Origin: Amoebophrya sp. A120
Lineage: Eukaryota > Sar > Dinophyceae > Syndiniales > Amoebophryaceae
Reading direction: 5' to 3'
Length of the DNA stretch: 64,000 nucleotides
NCBI GenBank assembly: GCA_905178155.1
Contig: CAJINV010000008.1
Location: 1,364,001-1,428,000 of the forward strand
The translations under genes and the position numbers were made by a program. Under the pieces are notes generated by a model. It had not been told where the DNA came from. It worked only from the letters and a program-made list of their open reading frames with translations, and made no database searches. This document shows, piece by piece, positions 11,101 to 23,200 of this stretch. How positions within the stretch are numbered: position 1 is the stretch's first letter; each line of letters starts with the position of its first letter.

Positions 11101-12147
11101 TACATCCTCGAACCGAAAAAGCACTGCCACAGCATCCGATACAGAATTTTCGGGGACCGACCCGCAGCACAAGCAGCATGCGATGCTGACCCCACTTGTG
11201 GAGGCATATACGGTATGAGGATTTATAGATTCATCTCTACAAACTCAAACAGAAGCTTCTATTTCTCGTAAGGATGGTGTGCCTCTTCCGTGGAGAGGAT
11301 TCGCTTGGTATGGAATTGGAAATTTTGATTTGTATTAGCCTGTGAGGGCTGGGCGTGGTCGCGCTAGCTCCTGCCTTGAACTAACGGACAAAAGCGAACC
11401 ACACGACAATTCGGTAGTTGCATGGAGGTTCCTTCGTAAAAAAAGAGTAAAGGAATGATGAAGTAAAAGTCGGCCGATATTTCTACCGGCACGACCAACT
11501 CACCCCTTCATCGATCAGGTCGCGACTGCAACATAGCAGAGGACACGTATCAAGGGCTCTACCTCTGCAAGCTACCTGTTGGACAGTCCCGTCTTGTCCT
11601 CGGAAATCGCACCGAATTCATCTCGACGGAGAACAGTTGTGTTTATGTGAAGTATGACGCTTCAGAAACGACAACATTCCCACCAATCACTGCCGGACCG
11701 TTGGGTAGCGCGAATCGCAAGACCGACACGGGTATGCAGTGCAAATATTTCTCGCTCAGGGTGAATGTGGAGGCTTGCATGATGTCTCTTCGCGATCAAC
11801 TTCGAGAAGTATCGGTCATTTTTCTGGCAGAGGAGGCATTCGAGCATTTGCGTACTGTTGAATGAAAATACGCAAGAACTCCGAATCAATTTTTCAGCTT
11901 CTCGAGTTCTGCATGAAGAGTTCTAATCATTTGTGTTGTGCTCCTCACGGGCACATTCAAATTCAATGCAGCCATGCACAGCAAATATGGGGATGGCGAT
12001 AATAAAAAGACAGACAGACCAGGCCACTTCCATTCCCAAAGACGTGCTGCATTTATTCCCCTGACCAGGACATGTTTTCATTGCATAGCGGCTTTTGCGG
12101 CCATGCTGTTGACTGCGGCCGGGACTGTGGCCGGATACCTCTTGTAA
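8145..12147 (+). CDS. Discoidin-like/PA14-domain cell-surface protein
   Basis: 788 aa from ten exons: 8145-8689, 8805-9008, 9227-9494, 9675-9809, 9988-10120, 10257-10459, 10668-10898, 10975-11212, 11519-11732, 11952-12147 (sum 2367 nt, in frame). Exon 1 has an MGAAC start (possible myristoyl/palmitoyl site) and poly-Ser tracts. Exons 2-4 look like an F5/8 type C-like fold (GWRVLEVQFFSDRKC ... TYIGATFASPQAVQCVRLLQ). Exons 4-7 carry a PA14-like domain (GLKLELYTN, YIARWQGLL, ALWK), usually carbohydrate-binding. A Cys-rich segment follows. The last about 20 residues are hydrophobic with no tail, suggesting a GPI signal or tail anchor. Introns include one introner and two non-canonical ones. The lipid-type N-terminus conflicts with extracellular domains, so the true start may lie elsewhere. 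Confidence 0.75.
8690..8799 (-). mobile_element. Introner element, family III (110 bp), reverse orientation
   Basis: Left flank TTGCT (8685-8689) and right flank CTGCT (8800-8804) form an imperfect 5-bp duplication. The ends TATCCAGGAAAAAACACCC and GGGTTTTTTTTCTGTGGATA are inverted repeats. The core is the reverse complement of the cores at 40295 and 60202, so this copy is inserted the other way round. Excision joins GCG TTG CT to G GAT CTG, in frame. Confidence 0.85.
10121..10256 (+). other. Non-canonical intron with 5-bp direct repeat ATGGC
   Basis: ATGGC stands at 10116-10120 and 10252-10256. Joining at the repeat gives DPW|PHPKQEY in frame and keeps the whole 788-aa frame. The donor side begins GTATTT but the acceptor side ends GGATGGC, not AG. 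No clear inverted repeat. Confidence 0.6.
11733..11951 (+). other. Non-canonical intron with 6-bp direct repeat CACGGG
   Basis: CACGGG stands at 11727-11732 and 11946-11951. Joining gives GAC ACG GGC ACA (DTGT) in frame with the final exon. GT sits on the donor side at 11732-11733, but no AG acceptor fits, because the frame of the last exon has a TGA at 11914 and no usable AG after it. No clear inverted repeat. Confidence 0.6.
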
Positions 12148-14188
12148 TGTCAAATGGTTCTCAGCCTGCTTCAACGTACAACAAGACAAACGAAGCAAAC
12201 TAACCCGACTGTAACAATCTCAATCACCACTGCACTGACTCGACCTTGAGCTTTTTTACTCTATGTTGTATGCTTCTTAAATTCCAAACTGAATTTAATA
12301 GTGTAGCTGTAGTTTACTCAAAAAACAATAAAAGCAAATTATATGCGTACTTTCCTGAAACAAGTTTGCACAAGACTGTCTGCGAAGCTGTCTTTCTCTG
12401 TTAATCTGTGTATGCGTGCCTGTCTTTCGACTTCGCTAATCTGTTTATTCTTGTCCGAAAACCAGACTGAAACAACTTTTTTAGAGTTTGCTGACCAAAA
12501 GTCCGCACGGCGGATGTCCTCGCATGGCGAGGGAATACGGAAGTGAAGCCAAAGAGAGCTTTTGCAACTCACTAGTTGCAGTTATTTTACAGTATATTAT
12601 CTGAAAGCAAAAACGCCAAATGCTTGGAAAATGATTTCCCCCGAGCGTGCTGCATCAGAGGCGAGAAACGGAGACACAGGTGCCGACGTTGTCTACATCT
12701 ACTCTACTTGTACTTCCCTCACCTGTACTTGTACATTACTTCGACAACGGTCGACACAACACAGTTGCATTAGCGGCCCGAGGACTTGGTCGGCGGAGGG
12801 TATTTAAAGATACCACAAAGTCCGCCTGACCAGCTCAACTGGACACAAAAAAAAAGCTAGCGCCGTCCAACGAATGCAAGAAGTGTCGTGGTGACGATCT
12901 AGATTTCTCCAGGTGGTCGAGCAGTCACTGATGCTGATTCGCTTCTTGTACCATGCGCATCAAGCGCCAGCACCTAAATTCGAACGGAATTTTTCTGCTA
13001 TGAGCTTCTTTTACTTCCTTCACTATTGACGACTGATGCTTCGAAGTACTTCCTGTTCCTGACGATAAAATCTAAGACTGAGACTGCTGCTTTGAGTTTT
13101 ATTTACTGCGATTTCCCTTTAGCTTTAGAATTAGTTCTTGGCCGTTGTCTTCCGCCAGTGGTAGTGGTGTGTCGTTGTCGACGCTAGATGCAATATCAAT
13201 AAATCCAAGTTGTTGGCGACACCGATGACATAGCGCTCGTTCGACGAAAACAGCGACACACTTCACTCTGTGCCGGCCACTAACCCTGATGAAGAAGTGC
13301 CCGACGCGGAATCGCATTTGCACCGATAGTTGTACAAACTGTAGAAACAAAAGACTCTCTGATGAGGAAGCAGAACAAAACCAACGCAGTGTCAGGGCAA
13401 CAGAACCCGGACGTTCCTGTTAAGTAATGGCGACGAGAAGATGTGTTTTCTCGGTCTTCATTGTCTTGATGAGTACGCACGCTGTAGTACTTACTAGAGA
13501 CCAGCGGCCGCTGCATTTGATCTCATTGTAGTTTAGGCTCTTCGGCGTTCTTGTCAACAACAACAGCCAGCTTTTCATCTTGTAATACTTAATTTTTAGA
13601 ATGAAATACGAACTATGTATAAGGAGTTTTCGTTTTGTGTATCCAACAAGAATGCAATCCCATTCGTATCGCCGTCGGAAACGCTTTTACCGCTCTCCTC
13701 GTGTATGAAGACAAAATGAATTTTCTCGCAGAAATTGAAGCCAGAGGCCGCAAAAAGCGGGAGGAGCAGCAGGGTGAGGCTAGCTTTTCGCCACCAGGCC
13801 GACGCAGTACCACGACAAGCAAGAAGTCTGAGTACGCAACGTGACGTCGCAGCTGAGGGCGATAGTGCGACAAGTAAAGGCTGCAGAGGTCACTTCCGAA
13901 AGAGCTAGCATTTTCGCATAGGAATCTTCCAATGAAGATGAGGATGATGATCATCTGACTCGCCGATTGCTTCTGCCTGCGGGAGCACGGTTTGCATCGA
14001 CTGCGTGGCATTTTTAGACCAGATTTTTGCATTGCTTCAGAGCCATAACTGGTGCTGCCGCTAGAGTTTTTCTATCAACAACGAGACCACAAAGGATACT
14101 GATTGTAACAATGTAGTTCGTGAAATCATTTTATCAAAGGGGCTACATAGATGCCACTGACTCGCCCGGCTGCTCTTTTTCGTTTGAA
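12148..14188. other. Intergenic region
   Basis: About 2 kb with no supported gene. Two overlapping ORFs near 13613-14032 (139 aa on -, and a charged 69-aa frame on + from 13635) are unrecognisable and possibly fortuitous. Confidence 0.45.
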
Positions 14189-16863
14189 ATGCGTTCCTCT
14201 CCCCCCGGTTCTGGCGCTCCACATCCAGATGGTGCACAGCGCTCGAGCCGTCAAGCCTCGGGGAGCACTGGCGGCGCCGCGCCACCGTCGGCGGCCGCGC
14301 CCCGGAGCTCTGCGGGTGTCAAAGGCAAAAGCGGCGGTCCGGCTCCCGCCGGCGCCCCAGTGCTGAAAGGTGGCGGCGGCGGAAAGCCGGCAGCCGCGCC
14401 GCCCGCACCGGGGAAGGGCACCACCGGCTCAGTTTCCAGTAAATCCGCGCAACAACCAAGAGATACGAGCGCGGTGCCCAGTTTTGAGTATGACGAAGGT
14501 ACCGACTGCTTCACATTTGCGACGCCGACTGCCAAAACGAATGCGCACACCGTGGCCCAGGAGGGCGACACCACCGTAGTTCCGCTTGCGCCCTGTGTCT
14601 ACCGCCTTTGCGACTACACGCTGGCGAAGGGCGAACCCATCCAGCGCCACCGCGCCGTCCTCAAACTCGGCGTCTTGCGCGCCTTCCAACGCGAGTGCCA
14701 GAACTTCAACAAGGCCCGGAAAAACATCGAAGAGGAGGAAACCAAGCCGCACCGCTTTGCCGAGTTTCTGACCAGCTGCGGCCTGAAAGTCACCTCCCGG
14801 CCCGTGCAGGTCCGGGATCTGGCCGCCTTCCTCGTGAGGGTCGAAAACGCGACGCCCAGCATCCCGGAACAAGTCACGGAAATTCGCGCAAGCCAGACCT
14901 GCAACTTCTTTCCGGGCATGCAGGAGGTGTTCCGCCCCGGCACGAAGGTCGTGACTTACCCCGAGAACCTGCAGGGTGCGGCTCTGGGCGCGACGGTGGT
15001 GCAATCCTCCTACACCGAGGAGATTTCGCGGGCCAGCGGCAAGACGCGCCGAACCTTCGTGCTGATGCTCGAATTCATCGTGTCCGTGGGAGACACGCTC
15101 GCGTTCGTGGGCATCAGCGAGCCCTACTCCGAGTTCGAGGGGAGTCAGCCGCTGAAGGCCTTCCGCCACCGCCCCCTCGCAACGTCGGCGCAGCCAAATG
15201 TGGAAGAGGCGCGGATGCTCCAGGCATTGATTGTCCGCGGCATGCTGTACGCGGAGATCGCGACGGGTTACCATTACCTGCAGTACGGACCCGACACGTT
15301 CTTTCCGGTGCCCGTCACCATGAGCAGCAGTGCGGGGAGCGGTGGTCGCGCTACCCGCCCACTGCAGGCCACGGGGAGGATCATGGTGGACAACACGCGA
15401 GCCGGGCTCGAGGGGCACAATCCGACGCGCGGAGCGGACGGTGCCAGCGTCTCGGTCCGTGAAGCCCTGCGCGTGTACGAGCAGGCCAAGCGCACGGGCG
15501 GCGCGCTGCCCGTAACGACTTTCACCATCAACGACGAAGATTTTCACCACGACCAGCTGTTCGCCTGCTGGCCCATGGTGCTGGGGTTTTCGTTTTCGGC
15601 ACGATGCTGGGGGAAGCTGGTGCTGGTACTGGAGAACACCCGCCCGATCAAGTTTCAGAAGCACGCGTTCGAGCAGCTGGTGCTCCCGGCGGAAAAGAAG
15701 GAGCTGATTCGTGCCTGTGCACGCTACGCGGGAAAGGCGGACGAAGACGGTGAAGTCGACGTGATCGCGAACAAAGGGGGAGCCAGCATTTTCCTCCTCT
15801 ACGGGCCACCGGGCTGTGGAAAGACCCTGACCGCGGAGGCCATTGCCGAAATGCTGAGTAAGCCACTCTACACGGTCACAGCTGGAGACCTCGGCATCAC
15901 CGCCGCGGAAGTCGAGAAGACACTATCACAGGTGCCCCTGTAGCTAGACTTCTGTGCGTAGTAAACTGCGTCCGTTACGACCTACTATACCGGTAGCTCA
16001 CTCTGGTCACGTCTTCAATGCGCCGTACAATACATAGTCTGCTAGAAATGAACATCAAGGTGGTGAAGTTCAAATTCTAGTACTTGTGATGATTTATCCT
16101 ACGGGGGCGCCTTGTTGTTGGTTTTTATTGGCATCGACGTCCACCTAGTCCTAGAGGAGCGTCGCGCGATCTACCTCCTGGATGATCGAGATGAAGAGGA
16201 TGTACGTACTAGCCGAAATGTGATTTTCCTGTATTACGACACGAATCGTGCCATCACGTACAGGTTCTGCAGATGTGCGCCGAGTGGAATGCCTTGGTGC
16301 TGATTGACGAGGCAGATATTTTCATCGAGGCCCGAACCAGCCAGGAATTGCAGCGAAACGCGATCGTGTGTGTCATGTTGCGTCTCCTGGAGTACTACAG
16401 TGGGGGGTTGTTCCTGACCACCAATCGAGTCGGAAACATCGATCCCGCGGTTTCTTCGCGCATCACCGTGATGCTTGGCTACGAGGCACTAGACTTCGAC
16501 GGGCGGGCGAAGGTGTGGCGAAACCTGTTGCTCAACTCTAAATCGAAGCACGTGCAAAAAATCTTGAAGACGGAAGATTTGTTGTCGCAGCTGGCAAATT
16601 ACGTGCTCAACGGGCGGCAGATCAAGAATTCGATTCTTCTGGCACGGGCGCTCGCGAAGGAGCGGGGCGAAGAGCTGTCCATGCAACTGCTGGAGAGAGC
16701 AGTGCTGGCTGTGGCGGGCGAGCGATCCGCGGCAGAACAGCGCCACCGTCTTTCGTCCATATCTTCTGATCACCCGCACAATTTCAGCCCGACCCCCTCC
16801 GGTGCTGCATTCCGGGGATCGGTGCTTGCCTCGCCGGTTGATCGCAGCTTTGTCCCGCATTGA
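14189..16863 (+). CDS. AAA-family ATPase with fungal-type N-terminal (DUF7025-like) region
   Basis: 780 aa from two exons, 14189-15931 and 16264-16863; the intron is GT-AG (CAG|GTGCCC ... ACAG|GTTCTG). The first ATG in frame is 14189. An Ala/Gly/Pro/Ser-rich leader (residues 1-100) precedes a region with EFEGSQPLKAF and FACWPMVLGFSFSARCWG, which resembles the DUF7025 plus linker of fungal AAA proteins. Then ELVLPAEKKELIRA-like lead-in, Walker A GPPGCGKT, Walker B LVLIDEAD, sensor-1 LTTNR and the arginine-containing SSRI. The nucleotide site looks complete. The intron falls between Walker A and B. Substrate and location are unknown in this family. Strong GC-rich codon bias compared with flanking DNA. 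Confidence 0.87.
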
Positions 16864-17188
16864 AAAAGAAAAGAACGCATTCGAAGAAGTGATGCAGAGG
16901 CAGCTACCGTGAATCACGCACGACGTAGATCATAACAGCACGAGATCGAGAACTACTGGAAATAGTAGACCCTGGCACGACAGGCAGTACCAAGAATCTT
17001 CACTGCTGCATAACTGCCAACACGATCACGCAGTTGCAGAACATGCTCGATAGATTAGATTGAGAATTTGACTTCAACTCTTTCTGCCCGTCTGTGTGTT
17101 GTGTCTGAACCTGTGGTCGTACCACAATGAATTTCGCAGGTCGGGCGGCAGTGGCACTCAAGTGGGAGTGTTGAGGTTCGTAGAATCG
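16864..17188. other. Intergenic region
   Basis: 3' flank of the AAA ATPase leading into the duplicated promoter block. Nothing recognisable. Confidence 0.5.
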
Positions 17189-17676
17189 TTTTGTACGGCT
17201 GTAGTTGTTGAGGTTCCTAGATGAAGCAAGTTCGTAACATCGCAAATGTCATCGAGCCTGGCAGGGGCAGCCAGGAGATGAGGAACTTCGCGAGGAGCGC
17301 GAGTCGTCATAATATCATCATGAAAAGTACAACCGTGACCGTCTACACATCATCCAGCACCGGAGCATGTTGATGTAGGAGCATCATTTTGCTCATTTGT
17401 CGAGAACCACTTAGAGTTGCGCGCTGGATGCTTCACAACACCCGGCGCTGCGGTGCGTATTCATCGCATCGGAGTTGGACGAACAATTGATGTCCTAGGA
17501 CTGTGATCCACAGAACTAAAGCGCTGCGAAGTAAGTATAGTGTTTTGTTTCGAGTGTGGAACAAGATGACGATGTTGACGATACAACATGGGGTCCTCTC
17601 GTCTAGCTGCGTAGTGCTTCTCGCTGCACTCCGGCTACTGATTTTCGAGTCTGCCGTCTATTTCCAGTTCGCATGG
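17189..17676 (+). repeat. Duplicated block, copy 1 (5' flank plus signal-anchor coding start)
   Basis: About 480 bases here are closely similar to 19817-20296, with small indels (for example gttgaggttcctag against gttggggtcgttcctag). The block covers the upstream region and the first about 35 codons of the glycosyltransferase-like gene at 20186. Similarity stops at both ends abruptly. Confidence 0.9.
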
Positions 17677-17811
17677 AGAAGCCAAAAAAAACTACACCGG
17701 AGAAGCCTCCTACTCAGTTGTTACCATATCGATAAGTTGGACCAAGGCGCTGCCGACGAAGGTGGGCGTATGGTTCTTGATCTCTCAGTAAGTTTTTCCG
17801 ACACTATTTAA
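17566..17811 (+). pseudogene. Truncated paralogue of the 20186 gene (N-terminus only)
   Basis: An 81-aa frame from ATG 17566 starts MTMLTIQHGVLSSSC, nearly identical to MTMLTIHHGVLSSSC of the gene at 20186, and keeps the hydrophobic anchor. After the shared ...AVYFQFA the sequence diverges and ends at 17809-17811. Upstream sequence is also duplicated, so it may still be transcribed, making a short membrane peptide. I read it as a broken copy. Confidence 0.65.
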
Positions 17812-18364
17812 AGATTGAACGTGTGTAGTTTGTGCAAATAAATTGTGAACGAAATACTTCAGCAGATTTAGAAGCTTTCAGATCCTTCAGCGCGCTGCGT
17901 TTAGGCTTCACCTTCCCGATCTAGTAACTCTTGGGATCCTCCAAACGTTCAGGCTGACGAGCTTGTTCGGGAGGTCGGGAGCTCGCACTGCAGGGCCCGC
18001 TTACGGTGCAAGCCCTGGGGCCCCCAAGATCGTAGTTTTTTGGCTTGAAGGATCTAAAAATGTAGACACCAAACGAGCAGCTTCGCATTGCACCCCAAAA
18101 TAGTCCAGCGGCACAACGACGAAAATGTGAGAAAAACGCACTGAGGAATATTTTAACTCAGATCCATTTATTCATGGTCTCTCTCGTATTCAGTACCAAC
18201 TAATTTGCATTTGTTGTTTGTGTGAACGTGCAGACATATTTTGTTGGTTTCTTTGCGACTAGGATTGTAGGTCCAATCGAAGACGTTGTAGCTTTAGATT
18301 TTCGTCTCGTCTAGAATCTCATCGATCATTGCAATCGAACAAAGCAATATAAGAACACATCAAG
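17812..18364. other. Intergenic region with a small inverted-repeat segment
   Basis: AGATCCTTCA at 17879-17888 is matched by TTGAAGGATCT near 18047-18057, bounding about 175 bp with a GC-rich core. No flanking duplication is visible, so I do not call it an introner. Confidence 0.35.
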
Positions 18365-19832
18365 ATGCCGAAGTCCGGTGCGGAACGGAAAAAAAGGTGG
18401 ATCAAGAACAAACGGGCGCAAGGGTTGACGAATTCCATGATTGTCGGTCCGAGCTCAGGCGGCCATTCGTCGCATGCCACGAGTGGAGGCGGTCAACATG
18501 GCGGAAATACGGCACGAGTTCTGAAAGAAGACGCATTTCTTTGGACGCATTGGATTGCATTCTCGCAGAAAACGGCGAAACTGAGGTTCAGCGACGGAAC
18601 GCACATGTTCCAGCGCATGATCGAGATTGTCTGCAGCGATGGTCATGCACATCCGGAGTCTTTCATCTTGTATTTAGGAAATATTCCGCGAATTCGGGTT
18701 GCCCGCCATCCCGACACTAGTCAGTACCACACCGCGGACAATCGCCGCCTATTGATGTTCAGGGCCCTTGGCTTTAGGCACGTACGCGTCGACGTGACGG
18801 AATGGACCGAGGAGTATGACAACAAGCTGGCGCAGAGAGATTTCAGTGCTCGCGATCCTCTCGACCACTTCGCCAACATTGAGAACGTGGAGCGAGTGAA
18901 AACGGATTCTGTTTCTGTCAAGCGTCTCCGAGCAGCTTTTTTCAAGACCTTGCAGAGTCCATACTCCCCGTTTCCCTTGTCGGGCCGGACTGTTCTTGTC
19001 GCCCTTCCATACGACTATTGCTATACACGTGAAGACGATGCATTGCGTCGACACGTTGCGGCGCGGCTTGACAAGCTGCGCTGTACGCGGGACGGGTTCG
19101 CTGAAGCCACAATCTTCTCTGCTTTTCGAAAAAGAGTCGCGATGCTGCGAGTCGACGTCGAAAATGTTCATGACCTAGACGAGGTTGGAGTAAAAGTCAG
19201 CAGGTCGTTCGGACCGGCTCTCGCAAAGCAACTCAATGTGTAAGTAATTGGCAGCGTGAAGTATTTAGACCTGTTGTGGCGTTGCGGCGACGCCCAAGCA
19301 CCTGTTGAAAGTTTGCTCCGTAAATGCAAGTGCGGAATGGCGAGGAGAGGAGTTCTCCGCTAAAAAACTGTATGAGCAAGCAAAAGGAGTGGTTGACTCT
19401 GCCGCGGAGAACCTTGCGCCCTTGTTTTTGGCGCGTCTGCGTGAAGCGGCGAGCGATGGCAAATTCGAGACCCGAATAACTGCGGATGAAACGAATATGC
19501 GCTCCTCCGGTTTCAACTTCAAGAACCGGATGCGTGCGGTCGATTGGATGCCGTATTTTGCCTCAGAGGCGGCCTTTTGGTATTTTTGTAGGAATACGAT
19601 GGAGACCGCCTTGTCGAAAGCTGGTTATACTTGTAGTTTCAATCTCGCGAAGGGAGAAACCACGTCCGTGAACGACGGGCCGCAAGAACAGGGCCGGGCC
19701 GTTGTGAAGTCGCGCGGCTCGCGTAATTGCAAACCTGCGCAAAGCGCAAAGGCGCAGCTCATAGGGATCAATGTTGTCACCCAAATTAAATTTTCGGGTT
19801 CGTCAGCTTTGAGTCGTCTTGTACGGCTGTAG
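18365..19832 (+). CDS. Unrecognised protein, two exons
   Basis: 465 aa if 18365-19230 is joined to 19301-19832 (sum 1398 nt, in frame). The start MPKSGAERKKRWIKNKRAQG is very basic, then a Gly/Ser/His linker, then a region of mixed composition with no motif I can name. Exon 1 alone would end at a TAA after LAKQLNV. The protein ends at 19832, at the beginning of the duplicated block that forms the next gene's upstream region, so it sits exactly between the two block copies. It may have been carried in with, or bracketed by, that duplication. Function unknown. Confidence 0.6.
19231..19300 (+). other. Non-canonical 70-bp intron with direct repeat AAGCA
   Basis: AAGCA at 19226-19230 and 19296-19300. 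Joining at the repeat gives CTC GCA AAG CAC CTG TTG in frame. A good GTAAGT donor exists at 19240, but each available AG gives a stop or the wrong frame. No inverted repeat. Confidence 0.5.
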
Positions 19833-20296
19833 TTGTTGGGGTCGTTCCTAGATGAAGCAAGTTCGTAACATCGCAAATGTCATCGAGCCTGGCAGGGGCA
19901 CCCAGGAGATAAGGAACTTCGCGAGGAGCACGAGTTGTCATAATATCATCATGAAAAGTACCGTCTACTACACATCGACATCATCCAGCACCGGAGCATG
20001 TTGATGTAGGACGAGCATCATTTTGCTCATCTGTCGAGAACCACTTAGAGTTGCATGCTGGATGCTTCGAAACACCCGGCGGCTCTGCGGTGCGTATTCG
20101 CATCGGACGAACAATTGATGCTCTAGGATTGTGATCCACAGAACTAAAGCGCTGCTACAGTATTTTGTGTGGAGTGTTGAACAAGATGACGATGTTGACG
20201 ATACACCATGGGGTCCTCTCGTCTAGCTGCGTAGTGATTCTCGCACTCCCGCTACTGATTTATTTCAAGTCTGCCGTCTATTTCCAGTTCGCATTG
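19817..20296 (+). repeat. Duplicated block, copy 2 (5' flank and start of the 20186 gene)
   Basis: Counterpart of 17189-17676. It contains the upstream region and the first about 37 codons of the gene at 20186. High similarity in non-coding as well as coding parts points to a fairly recent duplication. Confidence 0.9.
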
Positions 20297-23200
20297 CAAG
20301 GAACCGTGCTGGCACACGCGCATACAGTGGCAAAATCACCCGGAAACAAGCCTGGCCACCTCGCTCCGCCACCCACCTCGGACGGGCAGGAACCGCGCCT
20401 CTGGATCGACGTCGAGCATGAAGGTGAAGAGGAGGACTACAAACACGCGATCCACATCGAGGACGTCAAGGCGACGAGGCTCAATTCGACAATCACGCTG
20501 CGATGGAACTACTTCGTGCGGAGTGAGGAGTACAATCGAGGATACGCCTGGGGCCAGGTATTGCATCCATCGCCTTACGAAGATCCTAGCGGTTCGAGCT
20601 ACACTTCCAGCGCAATCGCCTTGACAGGGAACACAGCCAACACCGGGTCCTTCAACTGGACTGTGCCTTGCGAAGCCGTCTCGGGCCAGCGGTACCGCTT
20701 CCGGCTGTGCTCTGGCGACCCTCCTCGCAAAAGTAAATTCGCATGTCATGAAAGTAAAGGTGCGATTTTTGTCCTGAACGACACGAGGTCAACAGGCTGT
20801 CCAAACGTTGCCGTGCAACAGAAGAGTGGTCCGCTGGCTCATGCAACTTCTCCTGGTGGCTCCGCGTCACGCAGTAACACACGACCCGCCACACATTCGA
20901 ACCTGAGCAAGTTCCAAAGCCACGAGCAGAATCCCGCCAAGAATCTGAAAGCGAGGCCCATTGAGGTTCTCGGGCCATTAGATGTAACGGATCGTGGTAT
21001 GAAATGGCTCCCACAAGAAGTTGGAGAAGGCCGCGGAATAGACGCAGGGACACTAGCGGCGTCGTCGAATTCGGGAAGCAACAAAACGAGAACGCGAGGC
21101 GATGAAACTACAAATAACGCGCTGACGCATCACGAAGGGACCGAGACGAACTCCCAAGAATGCCTCAAGAACAGCACGAACAACGAGCAGTACCCGAAAT
21201 ACTCACATCGAAAGGAGCAGGATTTGAAACCAGGTGGAAGTTGTAGTCAACCAGGAACGGTCCCCAGCACTTACAGACGCAGTGTGCCGTCATCGCGCCC
21301 TCGAAATTATGCGTCTGATGCAGCTGCTGATCATGAAGATGTTGCGGCAGCTCTTCAGTGGGACGACCACCCAGAGATCATGCGTGTTGTTGGTGATTCC
21401 GCTTGCCAGAAGAACGATGAAGATTGTGTCGACGTCGATATCGGAGTATGCGAAATCGATGAAACGGCGACCAGCACACCAAACCTCCATGCTGAGCCGG
21501 AGTCCGAGGGTCCTTCGTACGTCACACCGGAGCCCAGGCGGCCCGACGAGACGGCGGCAGGAAAAACCGCACAGCCCCTGCGCCGGATGGCTCCACAAGA
21601 TCAGGATCGCGGAATAAAGGACAGCAAGCGCAAGCCTCTGGCCATCGTGGCGTATTGGATTGGCCCGCTGCCAGACTACGTGATGGCGTTTGTCGCAACC
21701 GCCAGGATGGTGAAGGGCGTCGACTTTTTCGTGTTTCACAGTCGCCCGGTGGACGATGATGACCAGGCCGAGATATTCGCCCAGATTCGCGATGCGGCCG
21801 CACCAAACGTGTTTTTTCGCCACTGTCCCCAGGACAAGAGCTGCCTCGCCAAGCGTTTGTGGGAGAACGTGCCCGGCGTGGCGGGCGGCGGTGGTCGTCG
21901 CGGCGAAGTAAAGAGCTTGGAGGCATTTAGTGTCGATGTAGTAGAAGAATCTTTTGCCGATGATAACGCCCCAAAGGGCTATGACCTCAAGGCTCTGTTT
22001 GGGGCGCTGTTCGCGACGGAGTTGGAGCCCTACTCGCACTGGGCATGGACCGATTTGGACGTGTTGTGGTCGCCAAATCTCCTGCAGTTGCTCACTACCG
22101 AAGCGCAGTCAACCTCTCGTCCGCACGCAATGGATCTACTTCAGTCCTACGATGTCGTTACCTGCTTGGACGGAGGACGTTCAGCATTGTACCTCTCCGG
22201 CCAGTTTACGGCTTTCAAAAATATACCCAAATTTGGAAAGCAAAGCGTGCCCGAGCGAAGCGGCGCTCCTGGTCGTACAACGGGGGTCGTGCCCGAGCTG
22301 GAAGATCATAAGCAGTCGCTTTATTTCCTTTCGGGGTGTCTGACAAGAAACGTGGACTTCGTGGCGAACAATGATGGCACCGCCGCAGTCCCGACCCCAA
22401 GGGGTTCCAAGTTCTGTGCCTTGGACTGGATCCTGAGCACGGCACACAGCATGTTCGACGAGAAACATGCGGTTTTTTACGCAGCGGAAAACGCGAACGC
22501 AAAAATCTACTTCGACTTCTCGCTTGGCTTTTCCTCGCAGCGTTGGTCGCAGCTTTTGCACAGAGGGCCGCAATTTGGGCTGTTCTATCCGCTGCCGGAG
22601 GCGGACCGAAGCGCCGGCGACGAACTTGTGTTCGACCGGAAATTTGGGCTTTTCATTGAAGGCAGCAGCTTCGTTTCATCTTCTCTCGCAGCAACTAACA
22701 CAACCGGTGTGGTTAAACAAGAGGGACGGGGGTCGCAGCGATCAAAGCCAGAGAATGAAGTAGGAGGTGACGCCAAACATCAACCGGTGCCGGCTCATCA
22801 TCTTCACACGCCCTTGGTGACGGATTTGGAGCGTATCAACATGCACCTTCACGACCTCCGTAGCAAAACAGACTGCTTTTCGGAACTCGGCGACCGCTGG
22901 AGCTACGTTTGTGTGCCGCAAACGCCCGCGCTGGGAGCGCTTCCCAGCAGCGAGTTCATTTTCGGTGCCGCCTACGAGCTCAGACCAGTGTTCCAGTTGG
23001 CTGTGAGCGGAAGAGACGAAACGCAAGCCGCTGACGAAAATATAAATAGCGGTCGACATAAGGGCGGTGGGCCCCCCCGCGATCGCGTAGACGAGGTCTT
23101 TGTCGCCCGTACTAGAGAAGTTCTGGTGATTCCTTCGGCCTTCGTCCACCGGACGTACGAGTTGTATCCAGAACCGCTACAACAGCAGACATCACCAAAT

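Noticed and set aside
12148-14188. Hidden gene in the 2-kb gap before the AAA ATPase
   Set aside because: The ORFs on both strands overlap each other and none has a recognisable domain.
14429-15664. 411-aa ORF on the minus strand
   Set aside because: It lies wholly opposite the GC-rich coding exon of the AAA ATPase and has the composition of a shadow frame.
17879-18057. AGATCCTTCA inverted-repeat segment as another introner
   Set aside because: No 5-bp duplication, no TAT...ATA ends and no shared inner motif; kept as a plain inverted repeat.
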